Source of the DNA: CAZIFG01 sp964539135
GTDB taxonomy: Bacteria; Margulisbacteria; Marinamargulisbacteria; GCA-2716485; CAZIFG01
Direction: 5' to 3'
NCBI GenBank assembly: GCA_964539135.1
Contig: CAZIFG010000038.1
Location: 1-5,198, forward strand
DNA: 5,198 nt
Positions within the stretch are counted from its first letter, which is position 1. Every line of letters begins with the position of its first letter. Positions 1 to 5,198 of this stretch are shown piece after piece. The position numbers and the translations under genes are program-made. The notes beneath the pieces are model-generated. The model was given only the letters and a program-made list of their open reading frames with translations, did no database searches and had not been told where the DNA came from.

Positions 1-1
1 T

Positions 2-394
2 GGGGATATGATTGTCCATGCATCTGAGAGAATAAAAAGAGATAGAAACATGGTTTTAATAGCCATTGAAAATCTCCCATCACCATCAGAAATAGCATAT
101 GATATACTTAGATCTATAGACACATTTCAAGATGATGAGGAAATTGTAAGTAAACTCGTTAAAGTAAGGGGCTTAGAACTGGAGTGCGCATCTCTAAGAT
201 TAAAAAACACAGAATCCATTGTCTTAGATGCAATATGCAAAAATACACTCGCCTTTCAATTTGCCTCTGCTCGGCTAAAGAATGATCCAGCGTTTGTTTT
301 AAAAGTCGTAAATATCGATGGCATGATGCTACAATACGCCTCCGATGAGGTTCGTCGTAATGCTGAGGTTATTGCAGCAGCAATCCATCAAAAT
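2..394 (+). repeat. Array of 25-residue (75-bp) DUF4116 units
   Basis: Units fall at 2-76, 95-169 (degenerate), 170-244, 245-319 and 320-394. The last four are contiguous and in exact 75-bp register, and 18 bp separate the first from the second. The repetition is clear in protein (ECAS/QFAS/QYAS at the same place in three units) but largely lost in DNA. This points to old duplications rather than a recent tandem expansion. Confidence 0.7.
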
Positions 395-421
395 CCTGCT
401 GCAGAACAATATAGACTTTAA
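2..421 (+). CDS. DUF4116 repeat protein, 3' part (5' end cut by window edge)
   Basis: The reading frame is open to the left edge and ends with TAA at 419-421. An ATG lies at 8-10, but I do not think it is the true start. The two codons before it (Gly-Asp) complete a repeat unit in register, so the gene almost certainly continues upstream. The visible protein is a run of 25-residue units with a consensus of G-x-x-L-x-x-A-S-x-x-(L/V)-(R/K)-x-(D/N)-x-x-(I/V)-V-x-x-A-(I/V), the pattern I recognise as DUF4116. Counting from the ATG, clear units lie at residues -1 to 23, 55-79, 80-104 and 105-129. A degenerate unit at 30-54 keeps the DDEEIV half but has lost the Ala-Ser. An 8-residue tail follows. 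The units are probably helical and may bind a partner, but the function is unknown. No signal peptide or catalytic motif is visible in this part. The gene converges on aroK, overlapping it by 4 nt. Family assignment is fairly sure; function is not. Confidence 0.8.
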   Translation, partial: GDMIVHASERIKRDRNMVLIAIENLPSPSEIAYDILRSIDTFQDDEEIVSKLVKVRGLELECASLRLKNTESIVLDAICKNTLAFQFASARLKNDPAFVLKVVNIDGMMLQYASDEVRRNAEVIAAAIHQNPAAEQYRL

Positions 422-933
422 AAGACAAGAAAATCCTGCCAAATTTCAGCAGCTATAAACTCAGGATCTAATAAATCGACATCCATAACCATATCTGCAA
501 TAGATTCATAGAGAGGATACCGCACTTCAATCAAACGAGAAATGCGAGACAAAGAATCATCATGCTGTAATAAGGGCCGTGAGGTATCATTTTTAAGACG
601 AGCATATACCGTATCTGCAGAAACCCGAAGCCAATAGACACGCCCCAGCTGCTTCAGGATTTGACGATTTTTCACGTCTAAAATAGCCCCACCACCCGTC
701 GAAATAATACGGGGCACTTGTTCATTTAAAAGAAATTTAAGCATAGTCGATTCCATGTTACGAAAAGCAACTTCGCCAGAAATAGCAAAAATATCTGAAA
801 TAGACTTAGATTCTTGAACCTCAATCATCAGATCAACATCGAGCACTTCATAGTGAGAAAGAGCTGAAATAGCTTTAGACACGGTTGTTTTACCAGAACC
901 CATCATCCCAATTAAAACAAGTGACGTTGCCAT
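418..933 (-). CDS. aroK: Shikimate kinase
   Basis: This enzyme transfers the ATP gamma-phosphate to the 3-OH of shikimate in the cytoplasm, a late step on the way to chorismate. From the ATG at 933-931 the protein is 171 residues, the usual length for the family. The frame extends 17 codons further into glmS, but those residues match nothing in the family. The chosen start also forms a TAATG junction with the glmS stop and places the first strand correctly before the P-loop. Visible motifs are Walker A GMMGSGKTT at 9-17, the shikimate-binding Asp pair D32/D34 in LDVDLMIE, R58 in AFRNMES, the GGG at 80-82, lid Arg R119 in SRPLL, and R138 in RYPLYESIAD. All key residues are present, so it should be active. 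No aroB lies next to it, although aroK-aroB is a common pairing. The symbol could equally be aroL. Its 3' end overlaps the convergent DUF4116 gene by 4 nt. Confidence 0.95.
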   Translation of the reverse strand: MATSLVLIGMMGSGKTTVSKAISALSHYEVLDVDLMIEVQESKSISDIFAISGEVAFRNMESTMLKFLLNEQVPRIISTGGGAILDVKNRQILKQLGRVYWLRVSADTVYARLKNDTSRPLLQHDDSLSRISRLIEVRYPLYESIADMVMDVDLLDPEFIAAEIWQDFLVF

Positions 934-939
934 TACTCC
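931..939 (-). promoter_or_regulatory. glmS-aroK coupling junction (GGAG-TAATG)
   Basis: On the minus strand the glmS stop TAA (935-933) and the aroK start ATG (933-931) share one A. A Shine-Dalgarno-like GGAG (939-936), made from the last glmS codons, lies only 2 nt before the ATG. Such TAATG overlaps usually mean that the ribosome finishing the first gene re-initiates on the second. Coupling is inferred, not shown. The short SD spacing suggests that aroK depends on glmS translation. Confidence 0.75.
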
Positions 940-2759
940 ACAGTCACACTTTTGGCTAAATTTCGCGGTTGATCCACATCGCAATCTAAGTTTAGGGCAA
1001 TATAATACGACAAAAGTTGTAGAGGAACTGCCACCAAAATAGGGGAGAGCTCTTCAGGAACTTTGGGAATATAAATAATATCATCCGCATACGCCGCCAA
1101 TTTAGTATCGCCTTCGGTTGCGATAATAATAGTACGGCCTTTGCGAGATTTAACCTCCTGAATATTGCTATACATTTTGTCATAGGTATCAGAAAAAGGG
1201 GCAATGCACACCACAGGAAGATTAGAATCAATCAGCGCAATAGGGCCATGTTTCAGTTCACCTGCTGCATAACCTGTCGCGTGAATATACGAAATCTCCT
1301 TCAATTTAAGCGCACCTTCCAAAGCAGATGGGTAATTCACGCTGCGTCCAATAAATAAAAACTCTCTATTTTTTGCATATTTTTCTGCAATTTTTTTAAT
1401 CGCAGGCGCCTGTGCAAGCACACTTTCAAGATACCCTGGAATTCGAGCTAAATCTGACAGTTTCAAACTCAATTCTTCTGGAGATATTAAACTTTTTAAA
1501 GACGCCATGTGCATGGAAAATAAATACATGCACACCAATTGAGAAATATAGTTTTTAGTAGAGGCAACCCCAACTTCTTGCCCTGAATGGCTATAAATCA
1601 CACCATCAGATTCTCGATCTATGGAACTATTTTTAACATTCACAAAAGACAAAATCCTAAAAAACTTACTTTTAGCTTCTCGAATACAAGCCAGGGTATC
1701 GGCCGTTTCACCAGATTGGGAAATGGCCACAACTACACTATTATCCTGAGAAATAATTTGCCTATATCTAAATTCTGACGAAATATCTACTTCGGTCAAA
1801 ATATTGGCATACTTTTCAATAAGATACTTGCCCAAAAGACCCGCATGCCAAGAGGTGCCACACGCTTGAATGATAAAACGATTCACATCTTTAAGCCCAA
1901 AATCTGTGCGCTTTAAATGCTTAAATACCACCTTTTGATCAACCACATATTCATTTAAAATACGACGCAACACAGAAGGCTGCTCATAAATTTCTTTTAA
2001 CATAAAATGATCGTAGCCCGATTTTTCTGCTGCCTGAGAATTCCAGACAATCGTTTCTACTTTTTTATCAATAAAAGCGCCACCCACCTGTTTAACCCGA
2101 ATCTCATCCCGTGTCACAATACCCAGTTCATTATCCTCTAAAAAGATGACCTCTTTAGTATGCGCAACAATGGCATTCAAATCCGATGAAATGTAATTTT
2201 CGTGTTTACCAACACCTAAAATGAGCGGGCTCCCTTTACGAACCACTACAATTTTATGGGGATCCGATTCTGCAATCACTGCAATAGCATAAGTCCCAAC
2301 CACTTCTGCCAAAGACTTCTCAACCGCAGCTTCCAAAGAAAGGCCTTTAGAATGAGACTCAATAAGATGAATTAAAACTTCTGTATCCGTTTGAGACCTA
2401 AAAATATAGCCTTCTTTAACCAGTCTATATTTAATTTCTTCAAAATTTTCAATGATACCATTATGAACAAGGGCAATTTTTTTAGTATCACTCAAATGAG
2501 GATGGGCATTAATTTCATCTGGGACCCCATGTGTAGCCCACCGCGTATGCCCAATGCCCAACTCGCCTTTAATCGTAAGGCCATCTAAGGCCTTACTCAA
2601 CTCATGCAACTTACCAGCACGTTTCCAATAACTCAATTCTCCATTTCCAACAATGGCAATTCCTGAAGAATCATAGCCACGATAACTCAAGCGTTCTAAA
2701 CCGACGAGCAACACCGATGTAATATCCCGATCTCCAACATAACCCACAATGCCACACAT
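933..2759 (-). CDS. glmS: Glutamine--fructose-6-phosphate aminotransferase (isomerizing)
   Basis: GlmS converts fructose-6-phosphate and glutamine into glucosamine-6-phosphate and glutamate. This is the first committed step to UDP-GlcNAc for peptidoglycan and lipopolysaccharide. The 608 residues match the roughly 609 of E. coli GlmS. The N-terminal glutaminase domain begins MCGIVGYVG with nucleophile Cys2, which must be exposed by Met removal. It also carries RWATHG (73-78), HNG (99-101) and QTDTEV (123-128). After the linker KEIYEQP (255-261) come two SIS sugar-isomerase domains. The first has ACGTS (299-303), SQSGETADT (347-355) and ASTK (399-402). The second has EGALKLKE (481-488) and LKHGP (502-506, His504). 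The tail is LAKSVTVE with the conserved active-site Lys603. All catalytic residues are intact. The start is fixed by Cys2 and by GAGGA at 2770-2766, 6 nt upstream. No glmS ribozyme fits in the 54-bp leader. It is probably co-transcribed with aroK, and perhaps also with recN. Confidence 0.98.
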   Translation of the reverse strand: MCGIVGYVGDRDITSVLLVGLERLSYRGYDSSGIAIVGNGELSYWKRAGKLHELSKALDGLTIKGELGIGHTRWATHGVPDEINAHPHLSDTKKIALVHNGIIENFEEIKYRLVKEGYIFRSQTDTEVLIHLIESHSKGLSLEAAVEKSLAEVVGTYAIAVIAESDPHKIVVVRKGSPLILGVGKHENYISSDLNAIVAHTKEVIFLEDNELGIVTRDEIRVKQVGGAFIDKKVETIVWNSQAAEKSGYDHFMLKEIYEQPSVLRRILNEYVVDQKVVFKHLKRTDFGLKDVNRFIIQACGTSWHAGLLGKYLIEKYANILTEVDISSEFRYRQIISQDNSVVVAISQSGETADTLACIREAKSKFFRILSFVNVKNSSIDRESDGVIYSHSGQEVGVASTKNYISQLVCMYLFSMHMASLKSLISPEELSLKLSDLARIPGYLESVLAQAPAIKKIAEKYAKNREFLFIGRSVNYPSALEGALKLKEISYIHATGYAAGELKHGPIALIDSNLPVVCIAPFSDTYDKMYSNIQEVKSRKGRTIIIATEGDTKLAAYADDIIYIPKVPEELSPILVAVPLQLLSYYIALNLDCDVDQPRNLAKSVTVE

Positions 2760-2765
2760 ACCATT

Positions 2766-2770
2766 TCCTC
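2766..2770 (-). promoter_or_regulatory. glmS ribosome binding site (GAGGA)
   Basis: GAGGA on the minus strand lies 6 nt before the glmS ATG. It is the best-placed Shine-Dalgarno sequence in the window and supports the start that exposes Cys2. A second ATG, five nt upstream of the true start (2764-2762), is out of frame with glmS. Confidence 0.75.
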
Positions 2771-2797
2771 GCTTTTAAATTAAATCCAAGTCGTACT

Positions 2798-2825
2798 ATT
2801 GTAACAGATCGTGTCAAGCTCTCAA
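2798..2825 (-). promoter_or_regulatory. Candidate extended -10 sigma-70 promoter for glmS-aroK
   Basis: On the minus strand, -35 TTGAGA (2825-2820, 5 of 6 to consensus) and -10 TACAAT (2803-2798, 5 of 6) are separated by 16 bp. The TGT just before the -10 fits the extended -10 TGn motif. Transcription would begin near 2791, giving a leader of about 31 nt that contains the GAGGA. The -35 lies within the last recN codons. A perfect TTGACA at 2817-2812 is also present, but it is only 8 bp from TACAAT. At 16 bp it faces TACGAC, which is poor, so I prefer the TTGAGA pairing. This was read by eye only. Confidence 0.55.
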
Positions 2826-4442
2826 GCTTGAGAGCACGGCATCCCCACCCACCATACGAATCAATTCCTGAGGACGCGCCTCTGGAGGAAGTAAGATCAC
2901 CTCTGTTTTGACACGATCATGTTCCATCGATTTATCCACCCTAAAATGCCAATCTGAAACACCCGCAAGCTGAGGTAAATGGGTCACACAAAGCACTTGG
3001 CTCCGTGTTGAAATCTCCTTCAAAAACTGGCCCACTGTATTTGCAGTCAACCCGCCAATTCCTGTATCCACCTCATCAAAAATAAGGGTAGGAGGCATAT
3101 CACCTTCGATCAATACAGATCGAATCGCCAGCATCAATCGAGACAACTCCCCGCCAGAAGCCACTTTATGAACCGGTTTCAAGGCATGTCCAGGATTTAA
3201 GGACACATGCCAAACGCAACTGTCTGAACCCAAAGCATGAAACTGATCTGGATTAAAGGTCAATTGAATCTCAAACCGAGGAGAGGTAAAATGCAGCCGC
3301 TCCAATTGCGATTGAACCTGCACAGAAAAAGACTGTGCCGCTAAAAATCGTGCCTCATGTAAGGTCCGAGAACAGGATAGCAATTCCAATTTTGCCGATT
3401 CAAATTGAGAAAAGAGGACAGATGAATCTGTGGTAATTGAAAGCAAGGCATCTCGCTCGATTTTCAAAGTCTCTAAAAAATCCAATAAAAGAGAAATACT
3501 TGCCATGCGATATTTTTGTTTGGCCTTAAAAATATGATCCAACTGAGATTCCACATCATCTAAATCCAAAGTATTCGCCATGACCAGCGTGTCAGTCTTG
3601 ACAGAAACCTCGGAGGCAAGGTCCCCCATGAGAGATTCCAATTCAAAAGCCGTCGCACTCAAACGTAAAAAATCAGAATCGATATCTGATAATTTTTTCA
3701 AATCATGGTGAAGATGGGTTAAGGCAGATTGCATTTGAGTAACATGAGTATCCGCCAAACCCAATGCCGTTTTAAGTTGCTCGCGATGCTGCAAGGATTT
3801 TTTAACAGATTTTAAAGCCTCTTCCTGGTCGGGCTTAAAGCCATACTGCTCAATATCTTGAATTTGAAAATTCAAAAAATCCAAACGCTGCTGCGCATGT
3901 CCCTCATCCATTTGAGCCAAAGAAACCTTCTCTTTTAAGCCTAAGTATCGCGCATAAACCCCTTTATAGGTCATCAACAGCGGGCCATAGACCTCTCCAG
4001 AGGCGGCATCTAAAAGACTCAATTGGGTAGACGGATCTAAAAGGGTCATATATTCATGCTGCCCAATAATAGTAACCAATGCCGCCATAAGTCCCCTTAA
4101 TTCTTTCAAAGAAAGGGTTTGATGATTGACACGACAAACAGTGCCTTTGCCCCGAGAAAATTTACGACAGACAAAACACTGACGCGAGGCATCCAAATAA
4201 GGCTCCAAGGCCACAAAACGGGGCTCCTGAGGAATGCTAAACGTCGCCTCAATAATCGCCTGATCACAGCCTTCTCGAATCCATTCTTCGGACCCTGTTT
4301 TACCCATTAATAAGGAAATAGCATCAATCAAAAGCGATTTACCCACACCTGTTTCCCCTGTAAAAACGGACATGCCCGATTCAAAAGATAATTCACACTC
4401 GGAAAAAATAGCAAATTGAAACAATCTAAGATGGGTGAGCAT
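2814..4442 (-). CDS. recN: DNA repair protein RecN
   Basis: RecN is an SMC-like cytoplasmic ATPase that acts early at double-strand breaks, holding ends or sister duplexes for RecA-dependent recombination. From the ATG at 4442-4440 it has 542 residues, slightly under the roughly 553 of E. coli. From that start, Walker A GETGVGKS lies at 29-36 and the GQHE segment at 127-130. A helical, coiled-coil-like middle spans about 160-380. The ABC signature VASGGELSR is at 427-435, Walker B LIFDEVDTGIGG at 453-464 and the H-loop CVTHLPQLA at 485-493. A TTG six codons upstream (4460) could also start the frame. However, family members begin close to MLxxLxIxxFAI, which matches the ATG, and no ribosome site precedes the TTG. 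The site before the ATG is weak (GAG, 3 nt away). The C-terminus stops soon after RMVGG, several residues short of the usual tail. The methyltransferase stop lies 23 bp upstream, which suggests co-transcription. No LexA box is visible. Confidence 0.95.
   Translation of the reverse strand: MLTHLRLFQFAIFSECELSFESGMSVFTGETGVGKSLLIDAISLLMGKTGSEEWIREGCDQAIIEATFSIPQEPRFVALEPYLDASRQCFVCRKFSRGKGTVCRVNHQTLSLKELRGLMAALVTIIGQHEYMTLLDPSTQLSLLDAASGEVYGPLLMTYKGVYARYLGLKEKVSLAQMDEGHAQQRLDFLNFQIQDIEQYGFKPDQEEALKSVKKSLQHREQLKTALGLADTHVTQMQSALTHLHHDLKKLSDIDSDFLRLSATAFELESLMGDLASEVSVKTDTLVMANTLDLDDVESQLDHIFKAKQKYRMASISLLLDFLETLKIERDALLSITTDSSVLFSQFESAKLELLSCSRTLHEARFLAAQSFSVQVQSQLERLHFTSPRFEIQLTFNPDQFHALGSDSCVWHVSLNPGHALKPVHKVASGGELSRLMLAIRSVLIEGDMPPTLIFDEVDTGIGGLTANTVGQFLKEISTRSQVLCVTHLPQLAGVSDWHFRVDKSMEHDRVKTEVILLPPEARPQELIRMVGGDAVLSSLRA
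2818..2835. repeat. Perfect 18-bp palindrome at the recN 3' end / glmS promoter
   Basis: GCTCTCAAGCTTGAGAGC reads the same on both strands, with no mismatch and no central gap. It encodes the last residues of RecN and contains the proposed glmS -35 hexamer in its right arm (minus-strand sense). As RNA it would form a 7-bp stem with an AGCU loop. No U-run follows on either strand, so it does not look like an intrinsic terminator. Its position would suit an operator for a dimeric repressor, but that is inference. Confidence 0.6.
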
Positions 4443-4461
4443 AGGCTCAAGAATAGTCAAA

Positions 4462-4473
4462 AAAACTAGTTTT
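4462..4473. repeat. 12-bp A/T-rich palindrome over the methyltransferase stop
   Basis: AAAACTAGTTTT is a perfect palindrome containing the methyltransferase TAG stop, with a run of seven T on the minus strand directly after that stop. A second weak pairing, GTTTT with AAAAC, overlaps it just upstream. Both stems are almost all A-T, so a working terminator between the methyltransferase and recN is unlikely. It could be chance in A/T-rich DNA. Confidence 0.3.
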
Positions 4474-5095
4474 GTACATATAAAACATCAATGCCCCAAG
4501 TGCACATAATAGGAAGCTCGCATTGTACAGGAATGCCTGGCAGGGGTTCTGATAAGGACCACACCATGGCATGGGGTAAATTTAACTTAATTTTTTCAGC
4601 AATACGATAGCTGTCTTCAGGTAAAAAACAAGTTGACGGAAAAATAACAAGATCCACAGACGGAAAAGGGATCTCAAAAAAATCACCTTCAATAAAGGCA
4701 ACCTTTTTGCATCTTAAAAAAGCAGCAAGAAGTCGAGAAATGCGCACAAAAGAGGGAACAATTTCAATACCCGTCGCCGTCATGCCGTAAACCGAAGACA
4801 ACCACAAACAGGTTTTGCCATGGCCCGATCCCAAATCTAAACAATACTTGCCTTTTAAATGCGGAAAAGCAGCCATCACAGAAGAAAGTCCAGCGTAGGT
4901 TAATTCACCAAAGGTTAAGCTATCCGGTTCGTGTTTAAACACACGGGGTGTAAAAACAATAAAGCGATAGAAAAACAAGCACACATCGCCCACAAAAAAG
5001 AACGGATGCTGCACATACAAGAAAAAATGAGCCATAAACAAACGAATACGATAAAAAGGATCTTTAATTAAAATCCACAGCGTTGAAAAAGTCAT
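4466..5095 (-). CDS. DOT1-like class I SAM-dependent methyltransferase, substrate unknown
   Basis: This 209-residue protein has a clear Rossmann methyltransferase core. Motif I is CLDLGSGHGKT (85-95), followed by the ribose-binding acidic residue in GIEI (109-112), a GDFF segment (137-140) and VDLVIFPSTCF (147-157). An FGEL segment (62-65) ahead of motif I, together with GIEI and STCF-x-PE, resembles the DOT1 fold and its bacterial relatives. This does not imply histone as a substrate. The first 50 residues are strikingly aromatic, with 12 Phe. They contain two hydrophobic stretches (about 19-28 and 31-49), suggesting membrane contact or an in-plane helix pair. There is no typical signal peptide. 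The ATG at 5095 is the furthest upstream start possible, because TAA AAA precedes it in frame. No Shine-Dalgarno sequence is visible there or before Met21. It is probably first in the operon with recN 23 bp downstream. Methyltransferase assignment is firm, DOT1-like is likely, and the target is unknown. Confidence 0.85.
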   Translation of the reverse strand: MTFSTLWILIKDPFYRIRLFMAHFFLYVQHPFFFVGDVCLFFYRFIVFTPRVFKHEPDSLTFGELTYAGLSSVMAAFPHLKGKYCLDLGSGHGKTCLWLSSVYGMTATGIEIVPSFVRISRLLAAFLRCKKVAFIEGDFFEIPFPSVDLVIFPSTCFLPEDSYRIAEKIKLNLPHAMVWSLSEPLPGIPVQCELPIMCTWGIDVLYVQN

Positions 5096-5122
5096 TTTTT
5101 AAGCATACGTCACAATGAAAAA

Positions 5123-5150
5123 ATGATAAAGAAGAAGACACATTTGTAAA
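5123..5150 (-). promoter_or_regulatory. Candidate sigma-70 promoter for methyltransferase-recN
   Basis: On the minus strand, -35 TTTACA (5150-5145, 5 of 6 to consensus) and -10 TATCAT (5128-5123, 5 of 6) are separated by 16 bp. Transcription would begin near 5116, leaving a leader of about 20 nt with no Shine-Dalgarno sequence. No LexA-type motif (CTGT-N8-ACAG or GTTC-N7-GTTC) overlaps it, so SOS control of recN is not apparent here. This was read by eye in A/T-rich DNA. Confidence 0.5.
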
Positions 5151-5198
5151 GATCCCAAAATATGTGCCAATTAAAACTATAAAAGTTAGGATAAAGAG
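5151..5198. other. Right-edge intergenic DNA, no gene seen
   Basis: This is A/T-rich DNA upstream of the minus-strand promoter candidate. On the + strand it ends with TTAGGATAAAGAG, whose AGGA could be a ribosome site for a divergent gene starting just past the edge. There is no start codon within the window to support that. Confidence 0.3.

Noticed and set aside
373..403. Inverted repeat TGCAGCAG / CTGCTGCA with a 15-nt loop near the DUF4116 3' end, a possible terminator
   Set aside because: The arms are Ala/Gln/Pro-coding sequence inside the gene, the loop is long, and no T-run follows on either strand.
934..984. N-terminal 17-residue extension of shikimate kinase
   Set aside because: It is glmS sequence read in another frame. 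The ATG at 933 gives the standard 171-residue enzyme and the TAATG junction.
992..1231. Minus-strand 79-codon open frame inside glmS
   Set aside because: It is a shadow of glmS in another frame with no recognisable family. The same applies to plus-strand frames at 1587-1778, 2391-2588 and 4119-4310.
2760..2813. glmS ribozyme or amino-sugar riboswitch in the glmS leader
   Set aside because: The 54-bp gap is far too short for the ribozyme fold, and the predicted leader is only about 31 nt.
2818..2835. The 18-bp palindrome as an intrinsic terminator of recN
   Set aside because: The stem is followed by TTGACACG on the minus strand and by ACGGCATC on the plus strand, with no U-run in either direction.
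4455..4486. Hairpin plus T7 run as a terminator between the methyltransferase and recN
   Set aside because: The only available stem has a single G-C pair and five base pairs in total, too weak for termination. The 23-bp spacing favours co-transcription.
5096..5198. SOS (LexA) box controlling the methyltransferase-recN operon
   Set aside because: Neither CTGT-N8-ACAG nor the alphaproteobacterial GTTC-N7-GTTC pattern is present on either strand of this region.

Overview
This window looks like ordinary chromosomal sequence from a low-GC, probably Gram-negative and possibly host-associated bacterium. It is densely packed with genes. The left edge has about 38% G+C by hand count over the first 420 bases, and recN appears somewhat richer. 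The host-associated guess rests mainly on the DUF4116 repeat protein at the left edge, a family I associate with Legionella, Chlamydiae-like bacteria and intracellular alphaproteobacteria. The lineage cannot be fixed from this sequence alone.

Layout: positions 2-421 (+) hold the 3' part of a DUF4116 repeat gene cut by the left edge. The rest is a co-directional minus-strand block, read right to left. It begins with a promoter-like sequence at 5123-5150. It continues with a DOT1-like class I SAM-dependent methyltransferase (5095-4466), the DNA repair ATPase recN (4442-2814), glucosamine-6-phosphate synthase glmS (2759-933) and shikimate kinase (933-418). Gaps in this block are 23 bp, 54 bp and a 1-nt overlap. 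The shikimate kinase gene meets the DUF4116 gene tail to tail, their stop codons sharing the palindrome TTAA at 418-421.

The genes are functionally mixed. GlmS makes the amino sugar precursor for peptidoglycan and LPS, the kinase makes shikimate-3-phosphate for chorismate and aromatic compounds, RecN handles double-strand breaks, and the methyltransferase has an unknown substrate. The TAATG junction suggests that glmS and aroK are translationally coupled. An extended -10 promoter candidate in the recN-glmS junction suggests glmS-aroK can also be transcribed independently of recN. A perfect 18-bp palindrome covers the -35 of that promoter and the last codons of recN.

I see no RNA gene, CRISPR array, insertion sequence, prophage part or convincing intrinsic terminator. 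The least explained parts are the methyltransferase, with its phenylalanine-rich N-terminus, and the palindrome at the glmS promoter. I do not see a clearly novel multi-gene system.
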